Below are positions 41,385-53,302 of a stretch of 64,000 bases of DNA, piece by piece. The notes below the pieces were generated by a model. That model searched no databases. It saw only the letters and a list, made by a program, of their open reading frames with translations, and was not told the DNA's origin. The position numbers were made by a program, and so were the translations under genes. Position 1 is the stretch's first letter; the number at the start of each line of letters is the position of its first letter. Origin of the DNA: Dendrolimus kikuchii (Eukaryota > Arthropoda > Insecta > Lepidoptera > Lasiocampidae); NCBI GenBank assembly GCA_019925095.2, contig CM034397.1, forward strand, positions 2,502,001-2,566,000, given 5' to 3'.

Positions 41385-41480
41385 ATGGAAAAGAAAGAAA
41401 GACATATTTTATTTAGGACAAAAAACAATGCAGAGTATTATCAAACAGTAAAACAGGAACAGAATAAGTCCTAAAGTTGG
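41385..41480 (-). repeat. Repeat W, GAAA-tailed retroposon end
   Basis: (GAAA)n then 'tttatttaggacaaa' and 'ctaaagttggacccag', as at 57919-58060. Likely a 3' end in - orientation with a (CTTT)n-type tail; the SINE-A above inserted at this tail. Confidence 0.55.
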
Positions 41481-41598
41481 ACCCAGTCTCAGCATATGCT
41501 GTACGGACCAGCAAGTGAAGTCAGAAGAGTGAAGGACAATACAACACACATAAAACATAATGTACAACGCAGTTAAATAATGATAAAACTATAACGGA

Positions 41599-41719
41599 CT
41601 AGCTGTGCCCGCGACGCCGTCCGCGTGGAATTTATTTTCAAAGCCCCCCCGATTTCGAAACATTTTTCATTGCTGCTTCGCTCCTATTGGTCTTAGCGTG
41701 ATGATATATGGCCTATAGC
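41599..41719 (-). mobile_element. Helitron-like fragment (ACGCGCTAATCTC family)
   Basis: CTAG start, 'gtgcccgcgac' and 'tcctattggtcttagcgtga' match the complement of 60618-60850; cut at 'ggcctatagca', where RTE-1 begins. Confidence 0.65.
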
Positions 41720-41840
41720 ATACATGCATACATAACTTAACGCCAGTTCCCTTGCGGGGTAGGCATGAACAACAGAGCGCCATTTAGGCTTATTCTTACA
41801 CACCTCACTTGCCTCTTTGACATTAATAACTCTTCATCAT
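41720..41840 (-). mobile_element. RTE-1 LINE fragment
   Basis: 'acataacttaacgccagttc' to 'tttgacattaataactctt'; very short 5'-truncated copy pointing opposite to 42011-42537. Confidence 0.75.
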
Positions 41841-41857
41841 TCATAATACATAAATTA

Positions 41858-41858
<1 letters not shown>

Positions 41859-41910
<52 letters not shown>

Positions 41911-41955
41911 CACACATACACACATATATATGTATATATATGCATATATATAAAT

Positions 41956-42010
<55 letters not shown>
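41859..42010. repeat. (TA)n / (TATACA)n microsatellite
   Basis: About 150 bases of alternating TA with CACA interruptions between two divergent RTE-1 copies. Frames across it (Tyr-Ile repeats) are artefacts. Confidence 0.9.
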
Positions 42011-42639
<629 letters not shown>

Positions 42640-42840
42640 AGTAGTATAATATTATAGTTATAAAAATATATACGTACATAGATATACAAAGAAACAATAA
42701 ACACATTATACATTTAGATAGCGCTTCTTCACAAGTCTGTTAAAGGAAGGGATATATTTAGCAGATCGGACATCTGTCGGCAGAACATTCCAGAGATGCA
42801 CAGCCTGAACAGAGAACAATCTTGCGTGAAGTTAGGCTTA
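42640..42840 (-). pseudogene. LINE ORF2 C-terminus (LINE-J like)
   Basis: On the - strand 42832-42712 encodes LFSVQAVHLWNVLPTDVRS, then [10 protein letters not shown] and a stop: a Jockey/CR1-type ORF2 end. Its 3' UTR runs into the (TA)n tract; the hairpin tail is not seen. Confidence 0.65.
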
Positions 42841-42841
42841 A

Positions 42842-43036
42842 TCTATACTTCTATACTAATATTATAAAGAGTTTGTGACGTTGTAGGGGGTAATCTCTGG
42901 ATCTATTAAACCGATTTTAAAAATTCTTTTACTATTGGAAAGCTACGTTAACAGAGAGTGTCATAGGCTATATAATATGACGCTATATACCACGGGAGCG
43001 GGACAGAGCGCGGGTGAAACCGCGCCGGGCCGCTAG
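42842..43036 (+). mobile_element. Helitron-like element, complete ends
   Basis: TCTATACTTCTATACTAATA to 'ccgggccgctag' followed by T. 195 bp, same family as 1013-1195. 43037-43313 has no recognised content. Confidence 0.65.
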
Positions 43037-43313
43037 TAACTACTAAACAACAACATCAAGTAATTACGGTACTATTTAATCCCACACCTACCAAGAAAGT
43101 TTTTCACACCCTCCAATTTATATGAGAAATAACTACGTATAAATCTTTACACAAGAAAGAAAAAAGCTTTCTCCCACAGAGGCCTGGGAAATATTTTTTA
43201 TATCGTTACTTTTTTGATAACTTGTAATCATTACCATAATATAAAAGCGAGGAAGAGTTCCGGCCCAGCGTCCGGTTAAGATAGGTTCATGGTACACTGA
43301 GTTTCTGCGTTTA

Positions 43314-43580
43314 ATCCGTGCAGGTACGGAGAAGGAATACAATTTCCTGCGATCGGAGGGCTTATCGTAACGGCGACAAAACAACCCATAGCCAGGTGAT
43401 AGCGTATTTACTCGTCTGGACGGCTACCACCTCGGTCTAGAGTATGCCGACATAACTACCTTGAGTTGTGTTCTTGCATTAGTGGGCAGCTTCCAGTCTC
43501 TCTTTAGAAAGCCACAACACATTGTTAGTACATTAGGCGTTACAAATGTTCATAGGCGATGGGAACTTAAGCAATAAAAA
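43314..43580 (+). mobile_element. SINE-A, degraded
   Basis: 'aatccgtgcaggtacggaga' to 'cgatgggaacttaagcaataa', with the 'cagacggccc' block deleted near the tail. Confidence 0.7.
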
Positions 43581-43647
43581 AATTGGTATTGTATGCGCAC
43601 GGAGGATATATAAATATTATATTGTACATGTATTTAAAAATTAAGAA

Positions 43648-43931
43648 ACAATTCCTGCGGTTGGGCGGCCTATCGTAATAGGCGATTAAACCACCCACGA
43701 CCACCACTAAGTGGTAGAACATTTGCCTGTCGGATGCTGTCTGGTTTAGATTACGCCGCAGCAACAACCTTCAATTATGTTTTGACATTAGTGGCCAATT
43801 TCCAGTCTCTTTTAAGAGGCGGAAGCATATTTATAGGCTGGTAGTATCTTTGGTAATGCAAATGTCATAGGCGTTAACTAATTTCCATCAGGTGAGCTGT
43901 CAGCCTATCTACTTTAGTCCAGCAATAAAAT
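43648..43931 (+). mobile_element. SINE-A, heavily degraded
   Basis: 'attcctgcggttgggcggcc', 'gccaatttccagtctctttt' and 'ccagcaataaaatt' preserve the order of SINE-A at low identity; one of the oldest copies. It follows the previous copy in tandem. Confidence 0.65.
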
Positions 43932-44075
43932 TTCAAAAAGCTAATAGCCCAGAAAAAATTTACCTTGAAAAGATACGTAACTAAACGCCAACAGTGGCGA
44001 CAGCCGAAGTTTTAATATTTACAATTTATTTTTCTTAATTATTAGGAATGGCCTGTCGACTGTGACACATTGGAA

Positions 44076-44407
44076 GCGTTCCGTTAGTAGCTCACAACGC
44101 CCAAAATGCTCCGTCAGCAGTTCCACATGGCGATCACGCTCGTTATGGTCATGGCGAAAACGTCACTTATAACGTCATCATTTCCGATCACACAGCGCTC
44201 ACAACAACCCGTGTCAAGAGATGGGTCGACATTGAAAAAGGCGCGATTTTCAAATCAACCAATGACACTTGTGTATTTTGTCGTTTATGACACCAACACT
44301 CTATAATTCGTTTCACTAGAGTTTATGATTGTAACATCCGCAAGCAAGTAGAACAGGAAAAATCGCGGTCATGAACGTGGTCGTTATAAGTCTCTTGTGA
44401 AATGTAG
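44076..44407 (+). mobile_element. MITE-X, uninterrupted copy
   Basis: Matches 31909-32157 plus 32438-32558 as one continuous block, giving the empty site for SINE-D ('cttgtgtattttgtcgttta'). About 332 bp, no ORF. Confidence 0.65.
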
Positions 44408-44919
44408 CCATTATGATACCTAGTATATTGACAACTACACTTATTATGATGCCTTTTTGACCTGACCGACATTTGATTGTATATTTTTGTCTAAAATGTT
44501 TTAGGTCAATGGGCAGAAGTCACATGTTCGCAGTATGAAGCGGTTGTTGTAACCGAATTCTGTAAAGACTAGCATTACGTGCTTATCAGCATATGCCCTT
44601 GACCATTTACACAGTACTGTAACGAAAATACTCTAAAAGCTACGAAATAGGGAGTGCGCCCAGTGTACCACAAGCCTATTTCATCTCGACATACCTGCGT
44701 ATATAATGACATCCTGTATCCAATTTTATTATTGTACTTCCCTTTGACTACTAAGAAATAATTATTTAGCAACAAAAGCCTATAAATTAATGTAAAAACT
44801 ATATTTTATTTATTAAATCTAACAAATCTGGTCATAAAACTATGCTACGAGTAAGCGATCATAAAAGAACAAATAAAATAGACGAACAATTAATTCAAAG
44901 GAAAAGTTTTGAAAATGCT
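44408..44919. other. No recognisable feature
   Basis: No shared repeat or convincing frame. Confidence 0.45.
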
Positions 44920-45231
44920 ATCCGTGCAGGAACGGAGAAAGAATACAATTTCCCGCGGCCGGGCGGCCTGTCGTAAGAGGCGACTTAACAACCCACAGCC
45001 AGGTGGTAGGGCATTTGCCCGACTGGATGGCTACCACCCCTGGTCTAAAGTATGTCGCCATAACAACCTTGAGTTGTGTTCCGGCATTAGTGACCAGGTT
45101 CCAGTCTCCCTTAAGAGAGCAGCAGCGCATTTGTAGCACCTTTGGTGTTGCAAAGTCCATAGGCGATGGTAACCGCTTTTCATCAAGTGGGCCGTCTGCC
45201 TGTCTTCTAATCTCCTGCAATAAAAAAAAAA
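44920..45231 (+). mobile_element. SINE-A, full length
   Basis: Clean copy from 'atccgtgcaggaacgg' to poly(A). Weak 7-bp 'tgaaaat' flank on both sides. 45232-45534 has only Helitron-like scraps ('tatcccgataaaaat'). Confidence 0.85.
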
Positions 45232-45534
45232 TGAAAATACATAAAAAAAACCTCAAATAAATAAACAGAACTGAATGAAACTCGCCACAAAGCTAGCTTA
45301 TATCCCGAATCAACACTAGTACACTTTTTATCCCGATAAAAATGACATTTACGTGGGATAGACGATTGGAGCCAAAACCATGGCGCTGAAGTCGCGTTTT
45401 TGTGGTGCCTTGCCTTGCAATTTACAAACAGAAGTATTCATAGCAACGCGAACGAAGTTCTCTGACACAGGTCCTATATGTACATAAATATAATGTCCCT
45501 GCTCAATCTGGAGTAATGCTCGTGTTAGTAGTTT

Positions 45535-45929
45535 AGCGCGTTAAAATAACGCCGTTAATGATTATCCCAGATGGAGCATTATGGATCGTTTTACGCAGAT
45601 TTAGCGATGGGTAAAGGCATAGTTTGTGATGCGATATTGTTATTCGTTAAATATTCTTTTTTATTATTTTTTTTTTTATTGCAAGAGATCAGCCATCCAT
45701 TACCATCGCCTATGGACATTTGAAACACCAAAGTTGATACAAATGCGCTGCTGCTCTCTTAAAGGAGACTGGAACCTGGTCACTAATGCCGGAACACAAC
45801 ACAAGGTTGTTATGGCGGCATACTTTAGACCAGGGGTGGTAGCCCTCCAGTCGGGCAAATGCCCTACCACCTGGCAAAAATACTAACGAATATAGCAACC
45901 ATTCGTTAACGGCGTTATTTTTGACGCTA
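45535..45929. mobile_element. MITE with AACGCCGTTAA inverted termini, split by SINE-A
   Basis: Perfect 16-bp inverted repeat (aaaataacgccgttaa at 45543-45558; complement at 45906-45921), extending to about 27 bp with TAGCG ends. SINE-A (45667-45877) lies between the arms. About 185 bp without it. Class unknown. Confidence 0.6.
45667..45877 (-). mobile_element. SINE-A, short form with internal deletion
   Basis: Poly(T), 'attgcaagagatcagcca' then jump to 'ttaccatcgcctatgg'; ends at 'taccacctggcaaaaa'. Confidence 0.8.
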
Positions 45930-46272
45930 GAAATAATACACGTTCAGCCACAGACAATGAAATAAAATGACATGAAATTTTTATTCATGCATAAATGTAG
46001 TTGTATACAGGTGTTATTTCTAGAAATATTTTTGGTCTGTACATTTTACCAGTTTCACTGGTGTGCAAGTAAGCAGGATCCTAATCGTCATTATTTAGAT
46101 AATTAGTTCCTATTTATTTCATTAAGTACCTATTATGTAAATTGGATAATATTTATTACCTTTATTTATTAATTATATAGGCACCTAGGTATTTTTTAAA
46201 TATTATTGTTAATTATGTATTGATATTATGTTTCAAATTTGTCATTAAGGAATTCGTTTGTGGAATAACTTT

Positions 46273-46515
46273 ACCAGGTGGTAGGACATTTGCCCGACTG
46301 GATGGCTACCACCCCTGGTCTAAAGTATGTCGCCATAATAACCTTGAGTTGTGTTCCGGCATTAGTGACCAGGTTCCAGTCTCCCTTAAGAGAGCAGCAG
46401 TGCATTTGTAGCACCTTTGGTTTTGCAAATGTCTATAGGCGATGGTAACCGCTTTCCATTAAGTGGGCCGTCTGCCTGCCTGCTGAACTCCTGCAATAAA
46501 AAAATAAAAAAATAA
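46273..46515 (+). mobile_element. SINE-A, short form
   Basis: Begins 'taccaggtggtaggac' (short-form boundary, + orientation) and ends 'ctcctgcaataaaaaaataa'. 45930-46272 to the left has no recognised content. Confidence 0.8.
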
Positions 46516-46900
46516 TAATATGATTTGTCTATTAATAATTTCTTTAGACTTGTTTCGAATATACTGAATGGTATTGTTTTTAATGGTTTTGGTAGCTTAT
46601 TAAATATTGCAGGTACCATTTCGTAAACACTCTTATCCAACAGTGCCGTATTATATCTATTAACACAGAGTTATGAACGTCAAAGAAGCAAGTGAGGTGT
46701 GTAAGAATAAGCCTGAATGGCGCTCTGTTGTTCGTGCCTACCCCGCAAGGGAACTGGCGTGTAGTTATGTATGCATGTAACACAGAACACATTTGATTCT
46801 CTTTTTCTCAAATTTTCATGTCGTGGCGGTTTTATTTTAAATTGATGGGGGTTTATTTTAACGAGCAATGCAATCTCGTATATATACAGACAGGGCAAGG
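46516..46900 (-). pseudogene. LINE-K ORF2 C-terminus, split by RTE-1
   Basis: On the - strand the right block encodes LYIYEIALLVKIN...KPPRHENLR and the left block encodes YEMVPAIFNKLPKPLKT then FETSLKKLLID, the usual C-terminus of an insect LINE ORF2. Removing the RTE-1 insert (46670-46777 and one copy of the duplication) gives one continuous frame. Distinct from LINE-J. Confidence 0.7.
46670..46777 (+). mobile_element. RTE-1 LINE fragment, ~108 bp
   Basis: Only the last ~30 codons and the tail; the stop is shifted because 'gcgtga' became 'gcgtgt'. Perfect 9-bp duplication 'taacacaga' (46661-46669, 46778-46786). Confidence 0.85.
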
Positions 46901-46994
46901 TTATTTTTTTTAATGATTGGAAATGAGTCTCTGGGACCTAAATTACAGATTGAACGTATACATTTGGATAACACAGATACAATAACTTTAATAT

Positions 46995-47489
46995 TGTTAC
47001 GAGTGCGCGACTCGAATTAAAATGCCGTTGGAATTATTATAGAGTTTATTAGAACTAAACAAACACGTATAACACAAGTACAAATATAACCGAACGTAAC
47101 AAGTCAAAACGTAATGCAGAAGATCGTAATTCAATAACATGCGCAAAGTCCGTCACTAAATAGATTACCGAGTGTACACAAGTCTCGCTTCGCTCGTGGT
47201 TCTCGCTCGACTGCCTCGTGCCTCAATCGAGGCATTGCTTCATACTGCACAGATGCAACATGTCTGCCCGGTCGCGTGACCGAATTTCCTAGAATCAGAT
47301 TGTCTTTTAAATCCGACACACCTGGCTAATGACTGCCATAAAAGATTACAATACACAATGGGCTGTTTTCTAATCACAAATTTTGAGCACAAAGTAAACA
47401 AAAGAAGTTGAAATGCCGAAAGGTAATAAAATGTGTTTCTACAGGTATGCAGGTGTGAATTTGTCTTTGTCGGCGTCTACGTCGTAACA
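46995..47489 (-). mobile_element. LTR-E solo LTR
   Basis: 495 bp TGTTACGAG...TCGTAACA; ATAT at 46991-46994 and 47490-47493. Confidence 0.75.
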
Positions 47490-47493
47490 ATAT

Positions 47494-48439
47494 TATCCCA
47501 GATGAAGCCTATATATAAGCATGAGGAATATAAAATTAAATTATAATAACCTCAACTACAGGCGCCATAATAGTCACCGCCATTTTGACACACTCAATAA
47601 AATGTTAATAAAAATTCCATCGACCACCCGTTACTGAATATAGAAGTAATTAAGCCAAATTAAGTTATAACTTTAGGCGAAATATTGGTCACACGTCATA
47701 AGAACTTTATGGTATTTGTCCTTTTCTTTTAAGTATCGTAAGAAAGAGATGAAAAACATTCGCATCTGATTTAGAAGACTGGCCACCCAAACTTTGTTTT
47801 TTAATGGGAAACCTTTTATTTCATTTAGTGGTTCTGTAGGTACTTTATAGTATAAATTCATTACTATAACATTCCATGTAATAATAATTAGTTCTACGGT
47901 ATGCGGCACCTTTATATGGTGGACATTAATAGCGCAGTGCCGAAATTGGGCTAGGGTTAGCCGGTTGAAAAAAAAAATACCGTATGATGCAAGCACCGAC
48001 TACACTGTTGTTGAAAAAACATCGAACTCACCATGTATTGTCTTATTAAAATTTGTATTTTTGATGTTGCAGTCTTATCGCATATTTGGAAACAAAAGCC
48101 GGTGCCCGATCGGGTTATTAGTTGCTATTTCACCCACGCGTGGAAAGCCGCCAAGCGGTCGCTCGCTAGTTAATTTATAGAGACACTAGTATTAATATGT
48201 TTGAACAGAACACGTAAAAACCAATGAATACATGTCGCTTTCGACCTTTTGCTTGCTAATTGCTGGTTTCTTAAAGGTAGGGTAGTGGAAATCGAGTTGT
48301 ATGAAGACCATGTCACTGGTAGACATACCACCTATGCGAACAAAGCGCTTTGCATCCACCTTAATTATGCGCACCGCAAAGAAGTAGAACGCACTGCCGA
48401 AGTCTGTTTCTCCTGAAATCTACAACCTGGATTTCTGGG
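47494..48439. other. No recognisable feature
   Basis: Mixed-composition DNA; a - strand frame of 107 codons (47673-47996) shows no motif I recognise. Confidence 0.4.
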
Positions 48440-49285
48440 GCCACCAGGCTGCGGACTCGTGACATTGTGAAGAAGGCTCTCACCCCGCGATTTGATGAAG
48501 ATACTTACCAAAGCAGTCGTGCCCGGTAAGTATCTGCACCACCGAATTTCCGCGAGACCCAACGAGCTAGATGGAGGCGGATCACCTCCAACGTCGTAGT
48601 CCCGGCTTCTGGGGACTCCAGGTCCCTCTGCCAAATTCGGATCAGGGCTTCGGACGCCTGGGTCTGGGACTTTCTGCCGGACACAGCACCTCTCCTCGCG
48701 CTCAAGCATTCTGCCGGAAGCGATACACTGTTGCGAGCACCTCCGCCTGGAGAACCCAGAGTGGATCATCCGCCAACAATGTTGCCGCCGTCCACGACAT
48801 AGTACGGTATCTCCGTATGGACCTCACCGACAGGACCATCTGAGGCCTCCTTAGCAGGGTCCTGTTTTTCCAGAGTAGTGCATGGCTGCATATGGGCGCT
48901 CCGTATAGTGCCATACTTCGGATGATGCCGGCGTACAGTTTCCTTACCACCGCGCCCGGCCCTCCCACGTTCGGAAGAAGCTTGGCCAGGGTGGTAGTGA
49001 ATTTGATCAACCTCAGAGCCAGTAGGGCGAAGTGGGCCCCGAAGTTCAACGTTCTATCGATGGCAAGCCCCAGATATTTCATCTGGGGCTTGACCTCTAC
49101 CGCGACATCTTGGACAGCGACGCGCGCGTCCCGGAGTGTACGTCGATGTGGTCTGCGTAACATGAGGGCCTCCGTTTTCTCAGGGGAGACCCTCAGGCCA
49201 AGACGCCGGATTCGTTGAACTACCAACGCCGTTTCGGCGTTGGCGAGCTCTACAGGCTCTTCATAGGTCCCGCCCCGGGCCAACC
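48440..49285 (-). pseudogene. R1-clade LINE reverse transcriptase fragment, broken
   Basis: 49283-48702 encodes the region after the RT core: RRLGLRVSPEKTEALM, VKPQMKYLGLAID, LLPNVGGPGAV and GIIRSMALYGAP, each matching the intact ORF2 at 27130-27560. The frame then shifts (IRIWQRDLESPEAGTTT and GGADTYRARLLW in another frame, 48505-48705) and again towards the zinc region near 48500. Neither FADD nor a 3' UTR is present, so it is truncated at both ends. Orientation is opposite to the intact element. Confidence 0.8.
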
Positions 49286-49906
49286 AACCATTCCAACCCT
49301 AACTCCCTTAAAACCTAACCTTTTTCCAAAATTCTTTCTTCTATCTATAAGTAGTTTTTGTATAGAATTAGAATCTGTAAATATAGGTATCGTAGTAGCT
49401 CTTCTGTAACTGTAAATGATAAGATTTTTTTAATATGTAGTGTCAAGACAGTCAGTGACAGAATGTAGTGCAGAGTGTAGTGACTCTGACTTTTATCACG
49501 TCACAGACAACAGTGCTTATTAATAAAAAAATATATATAATGTACAATTTTAATAAGGACCCCTAAATCTATAAAAATCGTAACTTCATAGGAAGCAGTC
49601 TTTTTAGAGTGCCGGCGGAACGGTGACTTGCAATTGTTTTTGTATTAAAAACCTTCGCTATAAAAAACATAAAAAACCCCGTAGGCACCATGACAAGGTG
49701 GAGTGAGGTGTAAATCTAACGACCTCTACTGACGAGCCCGGACGAATTAATTAAGAATTGACAGTTTGAGAAAAATAAAAACAGGCAAAGGTTGTTTTTT
49801 GATCAAGCTATTACCGTCTATATGGTATTTCTATGCTAAAAAACAAACATTACTAGTAAGCCAATAGTAATAAAATAAAGTAGAAAATAGCAATTATAAT
49901 GAAATT
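49286..49906. other. No recognisable feature
   Basis: AT-rich DNA with no shared repeat. Confidence 0.45.
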
Positions 49907-50074
49907 GTTACCACGTGCTAACAACGGTGAAGGAAAACATCGTGATGCAACCTGCACATCGAGATAAGCGATGTGTCAAACCTGTCAAGCCGCCTTGGAC
50001 AAGCGTGGCGGGTATACTGTCCGTTCCCCCTATAATGGGTGGCCCAAGCCCAGCAGTGGGACATTTATGGACTG
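49907..50074 (+). mobile_element. SINE-C, 5'-truncated
   Basis: 'accacgtgctaacaacggtg' through 'gcccagcagtgggac' and 'ttatggactgatatta', i.e. the body and tail without the tRNA head. Confidence 0.7.
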
Positions 50075-50211
50075 ATATTATTTATATAGATAGATAAATT
50101 AAACTTAAGACTATATAAGTATATGGAAATCTTAAGTGCTACGTGATAATATTTATAACCCATGTATATACCGACCCACTATTACAAATATGTAATTATC
50201 TTCAGAAGGTT

Positions 50212-50884
50212 ACATACATACATACATAACTTCACGCCAGTTCCCTTGCGGGGTAGGCACGAACAACAGAGCGCCATTTAGGCTTATTCTTACACACCTC
50301 ACTTGCTTCTTTGACATTCATAACTCTTGTCATGCACGCTCGTCTGTTCTTAAGGCTCCTGACATCACCTTCTGCTAGTACACGATCGATTTGATCATGG
50401 AAGGTGTGTCGTGGCCTTCCACGACTTCTGCACCCATCCACTTTTGCATTGTATATCTGTTGAGTAATTCTTTCATCATGCATTCTTTCCACATGCCCGA
50501 ACCACCGGAGCATTCCTTTCCTTACCTTCACCCCGACACTCTCTTTCAGACCAACTCTCTTTCTTACTTCGGTATTACGAACGCGGTCCGCGAGCGTCAC
50601 TCCGCAGATTTTGCGCAGTGCTCGCATCTCGACCGCGTTTACTCTACTTTCATGCTCTCTCTTCCATACCCAACTCTCGCTTCCATACGTGAGCGTAGGT
50701 ACCAGCACCGCGTTGTGTATGGCGAGCTGGGCCTTCTGGCTGAAGTTCTTAGCGCCTAGAAGTTTACCTAACGCTCCATTCACACTATTCCCCAAATTCA
50801 CTCTTCTTTCTATATCAGCGGTGTACCTTCCATCCCTGCTAAAAGCACATCCAAGATATACAAACTCATTCACTTGCTCCAGCA
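50212..50884 (-). mobile_element. RTE-1 LINE fragment, longest open copy
   Basis: About 217 codons open on the - strand from MLEQVNEFVYLGCAFSRDGR to RELA (stop near 50232), then (ACAT)n. FVYLGC and [13 protein letters not shown] are hallmark segments following the RT core of RTE-type proteins. Perfect 10-bp duplication 'tcagaaggtt' at 50202-50211 and 50885-50894. Endonuclease and RT catalytic core are absent, so it cannot move itself. Confidence 0.88.
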
Positions 50885-50894
50885 TCAGAAGGTT

Positions 50895-50990
50895 GTATGG
50901 AAGAAATAGCAGTTAGCGATAAGACCGCCGGTAGTACTGGTTAAATGTTTGTTAACTCATGTATATTATTTTCTTATGTTTAATAAAGAA
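50895..50990 (+). mobile_element. LINE-J-like 3' tail
   Basis: 'tggaagaaatagcagttagcg' and 'gataagaccgcc' resemble the hairpin region of LINE-J; ends near 'taataaagaataatatt'. RTE-1 is inserted at its left side. Confidence 0.45.
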
Positions 50991-51895
50991 TAATATTCTA
51001 TATTCTGAACATGTTCGTAGATGCATCTCCGAAGGTTTTCTGCATTGACAGATTTTGGCACGTACGTGGACTACTCACCTTTAACCTTGCTAACTATGTT
51101 GCAATAAATGAATCCATGGACGTGACGTAACAACCTGCAACACTTGGGTAATGTGAATTAGTGGGTGTTGTGCATCAGTAATCTCAAAGTGCAGCTTTCC
51201 TTACCAAATATTTCTGCTTCATCGTATTAAATAAATAAAATCAACTAAGCAGTGTATGCACTCTAGAATGAATCGAACTAATGTTATTAGAACAAGATTT
51301 TATGTTACTTTAGCCAGTAATCTATGACGACTTTTCCTGTTTTTAGAAAAATGCAGTCTTGCAATTCTCGTTGAATTGCGGAAATAATATTACTAATTTG
51401 GGTATCATGCGATGGCTAAATAAAAAACCGTGTTTAGTCATATTGAAAATATTAAAAACAAATTCAAAAGATGAAAAATTATTTTAGATGAAGTGTTTGC
51501 GGGTGGCAAACAGATAAAAAATATCCCCGGCAGCAAAGAAACACTTCACGTTTAACCTTAAAGTGTTTATTTAACAAAACGTCAAACCATTTACGAAGTA
51601 GAAGTGCTTGAAGATCAATAATAATGTTTTGGAAATCGGTCCAGCGTATGTTGGACCAGATACAGTGAAGGGTTCTGTAGTGGGAATAATCATTCACTAT
51701 TTTTGACATTTGGCTACAGAAGCAATTTTTTGAAGCGGGGTTGCATTAGAGCTCGTATAGATGGCACCGTTGACACGCCGCCACCGCGCTACTATTATGT
51801 GAATTTCTTATTTTAATAAAATTGGTGCGCAGTCAGTTCCGCGCGTCTCCCTATGGACGAATCGATTGGACTCCAGCGCGCTAATCGATAAATAT
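50991..51895. other. No assigned feature
   Basis: Contains a - strand frame of 76 codons (51479-51709; RWTDFQNIIIDLQALLLRKW) of unknown nature and a locally GC-richer stretch 51740-51880. Neither is assignable. Confidence 0.35.
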
Positions 51896-52402
51896 TGTTA
51901 CGAGTGTGGGACTCGAAATTAAAATGTCGTTGGAATTACCATAGAATTTATTATAACTATACAAACACGTATAACATAGGTACAAATATAACTAGAAACT
52001 ACTAGTATAAACTGCACGATTCAATAACACGCGCTAAGTCCGTCACTATATCGCTTGTCGAAATGTACGTCTTACTCGTATCGTAATCCTCGCTCGACTG
52101 CCCCACCCCTCCGTTCGGGCATTGTTTTATAGTAACACAATACACAATCGATTGCGTGGGCTAATTTCTTCCAAGAAAATGTAATTTGCACACGTGCGAA
52201 CGGCCAACAAAGTCGAAAACAATAATAATAAGGATTAGTTCGGCACTAATGACGGCCATAAAACAAGTACGATAATAATAGGATGTTTTTCTTAATTGTA
52301 TATTTTAAACACGAAGTAAACAAAAGAACTCCGAATGCAGGAAAGGTAATAACTGCGTTTTACGACAGCCAGGTGTACGCATTTCTTTGTCGGTATGTAA
52401 CA
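51896..52402 (-). mobile_element. LTR-E solo LTR, most diverged copy
   Basis: 507 bp, TGTTACGAG...TATGTAACA; ATAT at 51892-51895 and 52403-52406. Shares 'cgcgctaagtccgtcactat' and the TGTTACGAGTG start with the others but differs more inside. Confidence 0.72.
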
Positions 52403-52518
52403 ATATTGTTAATCTGTATCAGTTTGGCGCCGGCAGCGAAGCGGCACGCACGCACACCACGTGAATATACGCTACAATATAAATTAATACTTGAAATAAA
52501 AACGTTGTACCAGCAGCA

Positions 52519-52810
52519 CCAGCAGACAGGCAGACGGCCCACTTAATGGAAAGCGGTTACCATCGCCTATGGATATTTGCAACACCAAAGGTGCTACAAA
52601 TGCGCTGCTGCTCTCTCAAGGGAGACTGGAACCTGGTCACTAATGCCGGAACACAACTCAAGGTTGTTATGGCGACATACTTTAGACCAGGGGTGGTAGC
52701 CGTCCAGTCGGGCACATGCCCTACCACCTGGCTGTGGGTTGTTAAGTCGCCTCTTACGACAGGCCGCCCGGCCGCAGGAAATTGTATTCTTTCTCCGTTC
52801 CTGCACGGAT
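52519..52810 (-). mobile_element. SINE-A lacking its poly(A) end
   Basis: Starts at 'cagcagacaggcagacggcc' without the poly(T)/'attgcaggag' segment, fused to a 'cagcaccagcag' run; otherwise full to 'ttcctgcacggat'. Confidence 0.8.
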
Positions 52811-53149
52811 AAAATTATTTAGTTTATTAAGAGACAAAATAATATAAAATTTTCTACATCTTGAAGTCGGTGCTGAGCAAATCATAAAAATTACCATATA
52901 CACTGTTATAACAACAAAATATTGTAATTTCTATGGTCTACTTGGCTTTAAGTTAAGGCTAAGTTATTTTATAATTTTAGTTTTGAAGTCGGTTTTTTCA
53001 ACAATTTTTTTTTATTTGTTTCTTTTTAGTGTCTAACTATGGGTAGGCCTACGAAAGATGTAGCACGCCTTATAAAATATAGGTCCCAAGAAACGGGAAC
53101 GGTAAATTTTCATAAAAAAATGTTCATAAAATGAAAACTACTGCCCCAA
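52811..53149. other. No recognisable feature
   Basis: AT-rich; two 'gaagtcggt' scraps near 52864 and 52985 hint at decayed repeat V. Confidence 0.4.
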
Positions 53150-53302
53150 ACTATGTTACATTTTTAGGGGACCAAATGGCAACTATTCCGCATCAAACTA
53201 AATAAGAATCACGTAAATCGGATCATAAATCTCAGCGTAATCGGTGTACATACATAAAAGTACCAATTAAATTGAGAACCTCCTTTTTGAAGTCGGTTAA
53301 AA
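53150..53302 (+). repeat. Repeat V
   Basis: Blocks in the same order as 9340-9498: 'ggggaccaaatgg', 'tattccgcatcaaac', 'cataaatctcagcgtaatcg', 'attgagaacctcc', 'gaagtcggttaaaaaa'. Confidence 0.6.

Noticed and set aside
41859..42010. Possible CRISPR-like or satellite array
   Set aside because: It is a simple dinucleotide repeat without spacers, in a eukaryotic context.
48571..49218. + strand frames of 90-108 codons
   Set aside because: They are antisense to the broken R1-clade reverse transcriptase fragment on the - strand.
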